From NCBI GenBank assembly GCA_934647145.1, contig CAKUFB010000088.1, positions 1 through 9,425 of the forward strand: a stretch of DNA of 9,425 nucleotides, read 5' to 3'. Positions 1 through 6,889 of the stretch are shown here, piece by piece; positions within the stretch are counted from its first letter, which is position 1, and each line of letters opens with the position of its first letter. A program made the translations under genes and the position numbers. The stretch is from an uncultured Clostridia bacterium. Its GTDB lineage: Bacteria > Bacillota > Clostridia > Christensenellales > Aristaeellaceae. Under the pieces are notes generated by a model. That model worked only from the letters and a program-made list of their open reading frames with translations, did not search any database and was not told where the DNA came from.

Positions 1-314
1 ACAAGGGCGTGATAGGCGCAGCCGCCCATATGCACGAACAGCGGACGAACCTTAAAGGTGGCATACTGCTCAATGGCAGTGATGGAGTTGCTGTTTGCTA
101 TCATGGATGCCTGCATATTGATAAACAAGGAAAACAGCATGGAGGTAAAAAGGCCGATGGAATACACTTCTGTCGGCTGCGCGGTGCCTGTCAAGGTAAG
201 GCTGATCAACAGGTAAGAGCTGGGGAATATGATGACAAGCATCAGATATTGCAGCAGGAAGAAGCGAAGGTTTTTGAAGTTGATCCACATACTGGTGCTG
301 ATGGTGTGCAGCAT
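1..314 (-). CDS. ABC-2 type transporter permease, N-terminal part (cut by window edge)
   Basis: Read on the minus strand, an ATG at 314-312 opens a frame with no stop to base 1, giving the first 104 residues. It begins MLHTISTSMWINFKNLRFFL. A first membrane segment lies at about residues 18-40 (FFLLQYLMLVIIFPSSYLLI), and a second hydrophobic stretch at about 52-65 contains SIGLFTSMLFSLF. A short cytoplasmic start followed by a long first helix is usual for the permease of ABC-2 exporters (drug, bacteriocin or lipid export). The gene starts one base after the stop of the ATPase gene and has the ribosome binding site AGGAGG seven bases upstream, so the two are translationally coupled. The assignment rests mostly on this pairing and on the hydrophobic profile. 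The substrate cannot be told. Confidence 0.7.
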   Translation of the reverse strand, partial: MLHTISTSMWINFKNLRFFLLQYLMLVIIFPSSYLLISLTLTGTAQPTEVYSIGLFTSMLFSLFINMQASMIANSNSITAIEQYATFKVRPLFVHMGGCAYHAL

Positions 315-315
315 A

Positions 316-1205
316 TCAGTTTCCCTCCTGATTCTTCAGCATTGAGAGCAGACCGTCGTAAAACGCAGGGTGTTCGCAGGAGAAACTTCCGATGCTGACC
401 GTTTTTATAAGCTCATGCAGCAGCTTGAGCATTTGGGTCATGTCCTGCGTAACGATGGAAAAGTCATTGCCTTCACGGATATAGCTGCAATCAGCTTCGT
501 TCAGAACCGTTTTTGCCTGTATTGCGTCGTCTGCCTGAATCGTACAACGGCAATACTCGTTCCTCACCTCATGAGGGCTTCCCGAAAAAATGACGGAGCC
601 CTTTTGAAGAACAACCAGCTTTGTGCATAGCTTCTTTACCTCGGATATGTCGTGGGAGGACAGGAGGATCGCGCAGCCCCGTTTTTGCTCGTCGAGAATT
701 AGCTGCCAGATATGCTCCTTTGTTACGACATCCACCTAGAAGTCACCTCATCCATGACGAGGTTCTTCGCCTCCTGTACCAGCATACAGCCAAAGGACAA
801 GAGCTTTCGCTGACCGCCCGATAAGGTATAGGCGGGCTGCAGGGCATTGCGTGACAGCCCGGTTTTTTCCAGAACACGGTCGATGCGCTCCGCCGCTTCT
901 TTTTTAGGAACCCCTAAATACTTTGTGGTGGCAAGGAGGGACTCCCGGACGGTCAGCGCCGGATAAATCGCAGGCGTTTGCGGGATATATGCGATGTTCT
1001 GCGTGTTGTTTTCTTCCCCGTCGATGCGGATGCTCCCTTCGCCAATTTTCAGAACGCCGAGCATTTGCTGCATCAGGGTGGTCTTTCCGGAGCCGTTCGG
1101 ACCTACCAGCGCAACGATCTCTCCCTGTTCAACGGTAAAGCTGATGCTGTGGTTTGCCCGTATGCCGGTAGGGTATGTTTTGGAAACATTCTGTACTTCA
1201 ATCAT
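316..1205 (-). pseudogene. ABC-2 type transporter ATP-binding protein, frameshifted
   Basis: Two overlapping frames together make one ATPase of about 296 residues, a normal length for the BcrA/CcmA-like family. The upstream frame (1205-723) starts MIEVQNVSKTYPTG and carries Walker A GPNGSGKT (about residues 35-42), the Q-loop region AYIPQTP, signature LSGGQ and Walker B LVMDE. It then ends in the aberrant tail VTSRWMS. The downstream frame (735-316) picks up with VDVVTKEHIW, the H-loop LLSSHD and a normal C-terminal domain. The break falls exactly where the D-loop (usually SG[LV]D) should be, near 735-740, and fits loss of one base. Walker B is followed by V where P is usual. The start has GGAAGG about ten bases upstream. 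With the frame broken the product lacks the D- and H-loops, so either the gene is dead or the base is a sequencing error. It would energise the permease encoded directly downstream. Confidence 0.85.
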
Positions 1206-1336
1206 TTTAGCACATTCCTTCCTGCTTTTTTGCTTCGTTTTCTTATATGACTACGCAAAACCGAAAACCTTACAAAGATTTCGAGAGAAATTTGATTTCA
1301 TTCAAACGTCGAAGAAGAAGCTCCCGCTGACGAGCT

Positions 1337-1686
1337 TTACGTTACAGAAAACATAGCGTTTATCGGCAATTGTTCTCCTGACAAGCAGTGAATGTACCGG
1401 ATCACCGCCCTTGCGCAGACATTGCTCTTTACCGTATCCCAATCCGCCAGCTTTACGATATCCGTCTTTCCACTGACAGACACCCCACCTGCCTTAGTGA
1501 GATCGTGTGTAGTGCATCGGCCTCCGGTGATTTTGGTACTTTGTCTGGAAGCACTGATTTTTCCGGGCCTTCCATCTCAAAGGGTATGACCACGGATTTC
1601 AGCAGCCGCACCTCTGACAGTGGATATTTGGCCGGGGATTCAGAAACCTGTTGCCATTCCGGCGATTTCGTGCTATGATATTGAAA
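1337..1686 (-). pseudogene. Possible decayed gene fragment of unknown function
   Basis: On the minus strand a frame is open from 1686 to the stop at 1455-1453. It includes SPEWQQVSESPAKYPLSEVR and LLKSVVIPFEMEGPEKSVL. A second frame, open from about 1510 to the stop at 1339-1337, reads VSGKTDIVKLADWDTVKSNV followed by CARAVIRYIHCLSGEQLPIN. One frameshift around 1480-1500 would join them into a protein-like sequence of about 115 residues with a charged, non-repetitive composition. No start codon with a ribosome binding site is seen, and a stop lies directly upstream, so the 5' end is missing. I do not recognise the family. The plus strand is also open here (1388-1678), but its translation is serine-rich and low in lysine, as expected of a shadow. 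Confidence is low because nothing but reading-frame quality supports it. It overlaps the acetyltransferase promoter. Confidence 0.35.
1651..1679 (+). promoter_or_regulatory. Sigma-70 promoter of the acetyltransferase leader
   Basis: A -35 box TTGCCA (1651-1656) and a -10 box TATGAT (1674-1679) are separated by exactly 17 bases. Transcription would start near 1686, leaving a 5' leader of about 150 nt before the acetyltransferase start codon. Confidence 0.6.
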
Positions 1687-1729
1687 TCAGGTATCAGCCT
1701 GAAATTTTACTCAGAAGGGGTAGAGCCGT

Positions 1730-1765
1730 ATGAAGAAAACCACTGTCATGGAGAGTGTTTTGTAA
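1730..1765 (+). CDS. Putative 11-residue leader peptide
   Basis: The short frame encodes MKKTTVMESVL and ends with TAA at 1763-1765. AAGGGG lies nine bases upstream of its ATG (1715-1720), an acceptable ribosome binding site. It sits within the leader expected from the 1651-1679 promoter. Its stop codon directly abuts the left arm of the 1766-1805 hairpin, so a ribosome finishing the peptide would cover that arm. Leader peptides ahead of resistance-type enzymes (erm, cat) are known to act by this kind of placement. A frame this short could be chance. The support is its ribosome binding site and its position relative to the hairpin. Confidence 0.4.
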   Translation: MKKTTVMESVL

Positions 1766-1830
1766 ACGGGAGGTTTGCGAATACATTCTCACACAAACCT
1801 CCCGTGCTGCGGTCAACAGTTTTCGGGAGG
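1766..1830 (+). promoter_or_regulatory. Leader hairpin with alternative pairing to the Shine-Dalgarno
   Basis: ACGGGAGGTTTG (1766-1777) and CAAACCTCCCGT (1794-1805) form a perfect 12-bp stem with a 16-nt loop. No T-tract follows, so it is not an intrinsic terminator. The 7-mer CGGGAGG occurs both in the left arm (1767-1773) and as the acetyltransferase Shine-Dalgarno (1824-1830). CCTCCCG in the right arm (1798-1804) can therefore pair with either one. This is the geometry of a two-state translational switch. The default 12-bp stem leaves the Shine-Dalgarno free. Blocking the left arm, for instance with a ribosome at the leader-peptide stop, would let the right arm mask it. Confidence 0.5.
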
Positions 1831-1838
1831 GAAAAAGA

Positions 1839-2495
1839 ATGAATCATAACAAAATGGCGATCCGACTGGAAACCCCGGACGACTACCGCGCGGTGGAAAA
1901 CCTGACCCGCGAGGCGTTCTGGAATCAGAATGTTCCCGGCTGCGACGAGCATTACCTTGTGCATACGATGCGCCGGCACCCTGACTTTATCCCGGAGCTG
2001 GCCTTTGTGCTGGAAGAGGATGGCGAGATCATCGGCAGCATCATGTACACGAAGGGCAGGCTCGTCGATGGCGAGGGTCGGGAGAAGCCATGCGTATCCT
2101 TTGGGCCGATCAGCGTGGCGCCGGAGCGTCAGCGCAAGGGCTGCGGCAAGGCGCTGATCGAGCATTCCTTCGCAGTGGCTCTGGAAATGGGCTATGAGGT
2201 GGTCGTGATTTTCGGAAATCCCGACAACTACGTGGCCAGAGGCTTTAAGAGCGGCAGGAAATACAACGTCTGCCTGGAGGGAGACCACTTTCCGGCGGCG
2301 TTGCTGGTGAAGGAGCTGCGCTCCGGCGCGCTCGACGGCAGACGATGGTACTTCCACGAAAGCTCCTTTGGCGAAGCCTGCGCGGATGAAGCGGCCGCGG
2401 CGGCCTTTGACGCGACCTTCCCGCCGAAGGAGAAGCGCTGGCAGCCCAGTCAGGAGGAATTCTACATCCACAGTCATTCGAGCATTGACCGCTGA
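1839..2495 (+). CDS. GNAT-family N-acetyltransferase, YhbS-like
   Basis: The 218-residue protein starts MNHNKMAIRLETPDDYRAVE, a typical GNAT beginning (strand 1 plus the first helix). Acetyl-CoA binding motif A is visible as FGPISVAPERQRKGCGKALI (about residues 88-107), with the R/Q-x-x-G-x-G/A element RKGCGK that binds the pyrophosphate. NPDNYVARGF (127-136) matches the motif B region of YhbS-like enzymes. The C-terminal 75 residues form an additional arm also seen in that group. Substrates in this family are varied (small amines, RNA or protein N-termini) and cannot be predicted here. The ATG at 1839 is chosen because GGGAGGG lies seven bases upstream. The frame is open back to a GTG at 1755, but that start has no ribosome binding site and lies inside the leader hairpin region. 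The gene appears to be transcribed alone and to end at the terminator near 2601. Confidence 0.85.
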   Translation: MNHNKMAIRLETPDDYRAVENLTREAFWNQNVPGCDEHYLVHTMRRHPDFIPELAFVLEEDGEIIGSIMYTKGRLVDGEGREKPCVSFGPISVAPERQRKGCGKALIEHSFAVALEMGYEVVVIFGNPDNYVARGFKSGRKYNVCLEGDHFPAALLVKELRSGALDGRRWYFHESSFGEACADEAAAAAFDATFPPKEKRWQPSQEEFYIHSHSSIDR

Positions 2496-2502
2496 CAGAA
2501 CA

Positions 2503-2537
2503 GACAAAATCCCCCCGGGGCGACGCCTCGGGGGGAT
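2503..2537 (-). terminator. Rho-independent terminator of the AraC-type regulator gene
   Basis: CCCCCCGGGG (2511-2520) and CCTCGGGGGG (2526-2535) pair around a five-base loop, with one G-U pair. Read on the minus strand the stem is followed by TTTT (2509-2506) and a T-rich stretch. It lies about 70 bases beyond the regulator's stop codon. Confidence 0.65.
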
Positions 2538-2572
2538 CTGCCTGTCAAAACAGGCTTTGATGAGCAGGCGGG

Positions 2573-2601
2573 CGGGGAAGCAGACCCCTTCCCGTTTTTT
2601 T
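2573..2601 (+). terminator. Rho-independent terminator of the acetyltransferase gene
   Basis: GGGAAG (2575-2580) pairs with CTTCCC (2588-2593) and is followed by seven T residues (2595-2601) on the plus strand. It ends two bases before the stop codon of the converging regulator gene, so the two transcripts overlap in this region. Confidence 0.65.
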
Positions 2602-2603
2602 AG

Positions 2604-4973
2604 CTACCTTTTGGGGAAAAGCGGGAACCCCAGCGTGTCGCTGAGCGTTTCCAGCTGCTCGTCGAGCGAGTCCATGCCGCCGGCCTGGCCGGGGGTTATG
2701 CCCTCGATGCGCAGGAAGGCGCGGCGGAAGGTGCGCACGCTGGTGTAGCCCACGCGCTCGGCGGCCTCCTCGATGGTGGCCTTGCGGCTCTCGAGCAGCT
2801 CGCGGGCGGCGTGTACGCGCACGGTGTTGAGGTACTCGAGCAGCGAGCCGTCGGTCTCGGAGCGGTAGAGGCGGGAAAGGTATTTAGGGGTCAGGCCGAA
2901 TACCTCGCCCAGCTCGAACAGGCTGAGGTTGGGGTCGGTGTAGTGCCGGTCGATGTAGTCCTGCAGGCGGCGGGAGAGGCGGGAGCCGTCGTCCCTGGCG
3001 GGGGTCTGGATTTCGCCGCACAGCACCCGGATGAGCGCCAGGAAGTGCTCGCCGGTCTCGTCCAGCGAGCCCGCGCGGCTGACGGCGAGCAGCAGCTTCT
3101 CGACGGCGGCGTGGTCGGCGTGATCCATGATTTCCTCGGTGTCCAGCAGCAGGCAGATCCAGCCGCACACGCGCATGCGCTCCAGCCAGGCGCTGCCTTT
3201 AGCCTGCGTCCGCAGCCGCTCCAGCATGCGGGAGACGACCGCGCAGGCGTCGCCCGGGCGCCGGGCGCAGATCGCGTCGCACAGCAGCTCGAGCTCCTCA
3301 TCCTCGCGGCGGCGCATGTCCTGACGCTCGACGCGGCGCTTGTAGGAGGATACGCGCACCACGCCCTGTCCGCCCACGGCGCACTGATACTTGCTGAAGT
3401 CCTCGATGTCCTGATAGGCGTTGGGCAGCGCGTCGAAGCTGGCGACCACCTCGCTGAGCAGCGCGGAAACCGGCACGCTGAGCGTATTCTTCAGGCGGTC
3501 GAGCATGCCCTCCAGCTTTTCGGCGGCGATTTCGAGGAAGTCCTCCTCCTGGCCGGGGGAGAGCACCATCAGCCAGGTGTACAGCTGGTCGCAGGGGATG
3601 CGGTAGCCGACGTAGCGGTCGATGAACACCCGCGCGAACAGGCTGTCGATCAGGAAGGAGGCCGCGTCCTGGTCGCCCGCAGCCTCGGCCAGGCGGGGGT
3701 CGATCGAGGGCTGCTGTCCCTCGGCGAGCATGAAGCTGATGATGACGAAGGACTTGCCGGTCAGGTCGAGCTGCAGAAAGGACATGAAGTCCGCGCCGGT
3801 CAGCGTCTCGCGGGAGCCGTGCAGGTGCGAGAACAGGTAATTGCCCACCAGCGCCTCCTGCTGGATGGCCAGCTTGCGGCGGATGTCGGTGTGGCGGCTG
3901 AGCAGGTCGGTATAGGACTGCTGAATGACCTCGAACTCGTTCTTGCCGCTGGGCACGCCCTTGGGCGCCACGCTGTTGAGCGTTTCCCGCACCGGGCGGT
4001 AGTTCATGCGCAGCAGGAAGAAGGTCAGCAGCAGGCCGGTCAGCAGCGCCGTGCCCAGCATGCTCAGGCAGATGGCGGCGATATAGTGGGCGCTCTTCCA
4101 GAAGCGGGCCTCCTGAGAGAGCAGCACGAACGTCCAGCCGCTGAGCGCGGAACGGGTGCGGTAGCCCAGGTAGAGCTGCTCGCCGGTCTGATAGCTGACC
4201 ATGCCGTCCGAATCGCTCTCGTGCAGCGAGGAATCGAGCAGGCGGCCCGCGTCCTCGCCGGCGGAGAAGAGCGGCCTGTCGTCCGGGTCGAACACCAGCA
4301 GCACGCGCCCCTCCATCTCGCCGAACTGGCTCAGCAGGCGATCCGCGGCCATGTTGACCACGACGGTGGCGTAGCGCGCGCCGGGCTGGCCGAAGCCGGT
4401 GCGGATGGAGCGCAGGTAGACCACGTTCCCGCGGCCGTACATATTATAGGAATAGCAGCCGGAGTACAGGAAGGCTCCGCCGTAGTACGGCTCCTCAATG
4501 CCGGGGAAAAAGCCCTCCGACAGATCCTGATTTCGCATGACGCGCACGGACTCGGCCAGCAGGGCGCGGGAGTTGGCGGTGCCCTTGGTGATCAGGTAGT
4601 CGGGCTGGGGCAGGTAGGCCAGGATTTCCGCGCCGTTGAGCGGGCGCTCATAGCTTGCGATCTGCCCGGTCAGCCTGCTCAGGGTGTCGGCGGCGATCAG
4701 CTTCTTCGTGTCGGCCTGCGCGTTCATGGCGTTTTTGAAATAGGTATTGGTGGCCAGGGACTCGGCGGTGTACACCATCTGCCGGAACGCGTCGTCCACG
4801 CCGGTCATCACGCCGGAGAGCGTCTGCCGGTTGGCGGCGGCGACCTCGCGGGCGAGCGTCTGATGTGTATAGGTATAGGTCAGCACCGTGCCCACCAGCG
4901 GGGCCAGCAGCACGAGCAGATAGGAAAGCAGCCACTTGCGCAGCACGTTGCCGCGGATGTTCCACTTTTTCAT
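2604..4973 (-). CDS. Membrane-anchored AraC-family transcriptional regulator with extracellular sensor domain
   Basis: The 789-residue protein has a short basic N-terminus, membrane helix 1 (about 14-36) and an extracellular region (about 37-295) with the look of a Cache-type sensor. Membrane helix 2 (about 297-321, CLSMLGTALLTGLLLTFFLL) and a cytoplasmic linker of about 340 residues follow. The end is an AraC DNA-binding domain (about 664-763). Its two helix-turn-helix units are visible: SLFELGEVFGLTPKYLSRLY, and TIEEAAERVGYTSVRTFRRA followed by the family-typical G-I-T-P. In Firmicutes such one-protein sensors usually sit beside LplABC-type importers and activate them in response to an extracellular sugar or glycan. 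The start ATG (4973-4971) has AAGGAG eleven bases upstream. The gene is divergent from the importer operon and shares a symmetric operator region with it, so autoregulation is likely. No kinase domain is seen, so it is not a hybrid two-component sensor. The ligand is unknown. Confidence 0.85.
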   Translation of the reverse strand: MKKWNIRGNVLRKWLLSYLLVLLAPLVGTVLTYTYTHQTLAREVAAANRQTLSGVMTGVDDAFRQMVYTAESLATNTYFKNAMNAQADTKKLIAADTLSRLTGQIASYERPLNGAEILAYLPQPDYLITKGTANSRALLAESVRVMRNQDLSEGFFPGIEEPYYGGAFLYSGCYSYNMYGRGNVVYLRSIRTGFGQPGARYATVVVNMAADRLLSQFGEMEGRVLLVFDPDDRPLFSAGEDAGRLLDSSLHESDSDGMVSYQTGEQLYLGYRTRSALSGWTFVLLSQEARFWKSAHYIAAICLSMLGTALLTGLLLTFFLLRMNYRPVRETLNSVAPKGVPSGKNEFEVIQQSYTDLLSRHTDIRRKLAIQQEALVGNYLFSHLHGSRETLTGADFMSFLQLDLTGKSFVIISFMLAEGQQPSIDPRLAEAAGDQDAASFLIDSLFARVFIDRYVGYRIPCDQLYTWLMVLSPGQEEDFLEIAAEKLEGMLDRLKNTLSVPVSALLSEVVASFDALPNAYQDIEDFSKYQCAVGGQGVVRVSSYKRRVERQDMRRREDEELELLCDAICARRPGDACAVVSRMLERLRTQAKGSAWLERMRVCGWICLLLDTEEIMDHADHAAVEKLLLAVSRAGSLDETGEHFLALIRVLCGEIQTPARDDGSRLSRRLQDYIDRHYTDPNLSLFELGEVFGLTPKYLSRLYRSETDGSLLEYLNTVRVHAARELLESRKATIEEAAERVGYTSVRTFRRAFLRIEGITPGQAGGMDSLDEQLETLSDTLGFPLFPKR

Positions 4974-5044
4974 CGCGATCGGGACTCCTTCAAAAACGCC
5001 TTGACGGCGGAAAAGTGCAGGGTAAAAAACGCCCTTATACCGTC

Positions 5045-5073
5045 ATTATACCGCGCGGCAATGTAAAAGAAAA
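5045..5073 (-). promoter_or_regulatory. Promoter of the AraC-type regulator gene
   Basis: On the minus strand a consensus -10 TATAAT (5050-5045) lies 17 bases from a poor -35, TTTTCT (5073-5068). An operator-like site begins at the next base (5074). A strong -10 with a weak -35 next to a binding site is typical of activator-dependent promoters. Transcription would start near 5038, 65 bases before the start codon. Confidence 0.6.
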
Positions 5074-5168
5074 GGGACAAAAGGTCGAAAACGGGCGGAC
5101 AAAAAGGTGAATTGGGCAGTTTTGCCGGTTTTCGACCATTTGTCACCCGCATTTCGACCGATTGTCCC
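5074..5168. promoter_or_regulatory. Four operator-like sites in mirror symmetry, probable AraC-regulator binding region
   Basis: Four sites fit TTTCGACCNNTTGTCCC or its complement. Site A is at 5074-5090 and site B at 5097-5111 (degenerate); both read GGACAA...GGTCGAA on the plus strand. Site C is at 5130-5147 and site D at 5152-5168, both in the opposite orientation. A-B and C-D are each 22 bases apart, two helical turns, as AraC-family proteins prefer for direct repeats. A mirrors D, and B mirrors C, around base 5121. A abuts the -35 of the regulator promoter and D abuts the -35 of the importer promoter. The family and position of the adjacent regulator make it the likely binder. That is an inference. 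Confidence 0.7.
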
Positions 5169-5197
5169 TTGATTTTTACCGGAAATTTCAGTATGCT
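5169..5197 (+). promoter_or_regulatory. Promoter of the solute-binding protein / permease operon
   Basis: The -35 box TTGATT (5169-5174) and the -10 box TATGCT (5192-5197) are 17 bases apart. The -35 directly follows operator site D. Transcription would begin near 5204, giving a leader of about 40 nt before the start codon at 5244. Confidence 0.65.
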
Positions 5198-5243
5198 GAA
5201 CCCAGTGACGGCAGCAAGCCGCCGAATAAGAAGGAGGAAACCC

Positions 5244-6803
5244 ATGATGAAGAAAATGCTGTCCCTGTGTCTGGCCGTGTGCCTGCTGCTGGGCTGCGCG
5301 CTGAGCGCCGGCGCGGAGGGCGTGAGCTATCCGCTGGACGGCGGCAACGAGCCGCTGACCATCCTGATGGGCATCGAAGGCAACGCGCCCAACGCGGGCT
5401 ACGCCAACTGGAACGAGACCGAGTTCGTCAAGACCTGGATTGAGAAGAGCGGCGTCAACTTCACGGTGAAGGAAGTGGCCGACAACGCCGCGATCGTGCT
5501 GAACCTGGCCTCCGGCGAGTACCCGGACATGGTGATGGCGTATGAAGGCTACTACAACGGCGGCCTGACCGCGATGATCAACGACGAGCTGGCTGTCAGC
5601 CTGACGCAGTACGCCGACTATATGCCCGACTATCTGGCCACGCTGGATCTGGATCCCAGCTACCGCCCCTATGTCACCTACACCGACGGAGACATCTACT
5701 TCTTCGCCAACTTGATCGAGCCCGGCAACATCACCACTCACTGGCGCGGCATGGTGGTTCGCCAGGACTTCCTGGACAAGCTGAACATGGAAGCGCCCAC
5801 CACCAATCAGGAATTCCACGACATGCTGGCCGCGTTCAAGGAGCAGCTGGGCTGCGAAATTCCCCTGTGCGGCAACTGGTGGAAGAGCGTGCTGGTGACC
5901 GACGGCTTCTGCTCGACCGAGTACGGCCTGGTGTCCGGCGAACGCTATCAGGTGGACGGCAAGTATCACTACGGCGCGTATGAGGAGGGCTATCGCGGCC
6001 TGATGGGCTACCTCAACCAGCTCTACACCGAGGGCCTGTTCGACCCGAACTTCCAGACCACCGACGAGCCCACCTCTCAGGCCAGCCTGCTTGCCGGTCA
6101 GACCGGCGCGCATCCGACCTCCTGCGCCCGCATCAACACCATCTGGGCGCGTGCTGAGGATCCCGAGTTCAAGCTGGCCGGCCTGGGCTCGCTGAACGGC
6201 TCCGACGGCACCACCGCCTACTTCACTCAGACCGACACCCTGACTCCCTCCCGCGCCAACGCCTATGTGACCGCCGACTGCAAGCAGCCCGAGCTGGCCG
6301 TGGCGCTGTTCAACTGGCTGTATACCGACGAGGGCAAGATCATCTCCAACTTCGGCCCCGAGGGTCTGTGCTGGACGCCCGACGAGAACGGCAATCCCGT
6401 CCTGACCGAGTACATGACCAAGAACGAGAACGGCCTGTCCCTCGACCAGATGCTCTACGTTCACACCATGGGCAACCGTCCGGAGCTGTCGCTGAGCGCC
6501 CTGAGCCTGCAGCGCTTCGCCATGCCCGAGCAGCTCGCGGCCATGCAGACCTGGGACAAGACCCAGGCCAAGACCTACCTGCTGCCCAGCTCCTCCGTGC
6601 TGGACGCGGACGCGGCGACCGAGGCCACTGCGCTGTGGACGGACATCAGCACCTACATCTCCGAGAGCACCGCGAAGTTCATCACCGGCGAGAAGAACCT
6701 CGAGGGCGACTTCGACGCGTACCTGGCGCAGCTCAAGAGCATGGGCATGGATCGCTACATCGAGATTCAGCAGAACGCGCTGGACGCGTACTACGGAAAG
6801 TAA
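5244..6803 (+). CDS. Extracellular sugar-type solute-binding protein (LplA/YtcQ-like)
   Basis: The 519-residue product is the substrate-capturing component of an ABC importer and acts outside the cytoplasmic membrane. It starts MMKKMLSLCLAVCLLLGC, a short basic segment and hydrophobic core ending in LLGC. That fits a lipoprotein with Cys18 as the anchor, although AGA at 22-24 could instead be a signal peptidase I site. The mature part resembles the large (about 500-residue) binding proteins of the LplA/YtcQ group. Family-like features are the early PLTILMG strand, ASGEYPDMVM (ligand-lobe motif), VVRQDFLDKLNMEAPTTNQE (the usual R-x-D-x-L-D-K-L-x-x-x-x-P-x-T region), and AVALFNWLYTDEGKIISNFG. 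AAGGAGG ends six bases before the ATG at 5244, which fixes the start. The frame is open further upstream into the promoter but without a ribosome binding site. Two permease genes follow. The substrate, probably an oligosaccharide or modified sugar, cannot be specified. Confidence 0.88.
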   Translation: MMKKMLSLCLAVCLLLGCALSAGAEGVSYPLDGGNEPLTILMGIEGNAPNAGYANWNETEFVKTWIEKSGVNFTVKEVADNAAIVLNLASGEYPDMVMAYEGYYNGGLTAMINDELAVSLTQYADYMPDYLATLDLDPSYRPYVTYTDGDIYFFANLIEPGNITTHWRGMVVRQDFLDKLNMEAPTTNQEFHDMLAAFKEQLGCEIPLCGNWWKSVLVTDGFCSTEYGLVSGERYQVDGKYHYGAYEEGYRGLMGYLNQLYTEGLFDPNFQTTDEPTSQASLLAGQTGAHPTSCARINTIWARAEDPEFKLAGLGSLNGSDGTTAYFTQTDTLTPSRANAYVTADCKQPELAVALFNWLYTDEGKIISNFGPEGLCWTPDENGNPVLTEYMTKNENGLSLDQMLYVHTMGNRPELSLSALSLQRFAMPEQLAAMQTWDKTQAKTYLLPSSSVLDADAATEATALWTDISTYISESTAKFITGEKNLEGDFDAYLAQLKSMGMDRYIEIQQNALDAYYGK

Positions 6804-6813
6804 GAAGCGATGC

Positions 6814-6871
6814 GGCGGGGAAGACATCTCCCCTGCCGGGATATTGTGGCGGGGAAGACATCTCCCCCGCC
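6814..6871 (+). repeat. Tandem pair of GC-rich hairpins
   Basis: The 20-mer GGCGGGGAAGACATCTCCCC occurs at 6814-6833 and again at 6848-6867, a 34-base period. Each copy folds by itself: GGCGGGG pairs with CCCCTGCC (first, one G-U) or CCCCCGCC (second) around the shared loop AAGACATCT. The pair starts 11 bases after the binding-protein stop codon. No T-tract follows, so these look like 3'-end stabilising or attenuating structures rather than full terminators. Confidence 0.7.
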
Positions 6872-6889
6872 ACGGCCACCCTCTCCAGT

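Noticed and set aside
735..742. Programmed ribosomal frameshift in the ATPase
   Set aside because: No slippery heptamer or stimulatory structure is seen. A stop codon (TAG) immediately precedes the downstream frame. A one-base loss is simpler.
1755..1838. Upstream in-frame GTG start that would lengthen the acetyltransferase by 28 residues
   Set aside because: It has no Shine-Dalgarno and lies where the leader hairpin forms. The ATG at 1839 has a strong site, and the protein then starts as the family normally does.
2811..5066. A 751-codon open frame on the plus strand opposite the regulator gene
   Set aside because: Its translation is rich in A, G, V, Q and H with no domain pattern. It is the third-position shadow of a high-GC gene. 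The opposite strand has a full domain architecture with AraC helix-turn-helix motifs.
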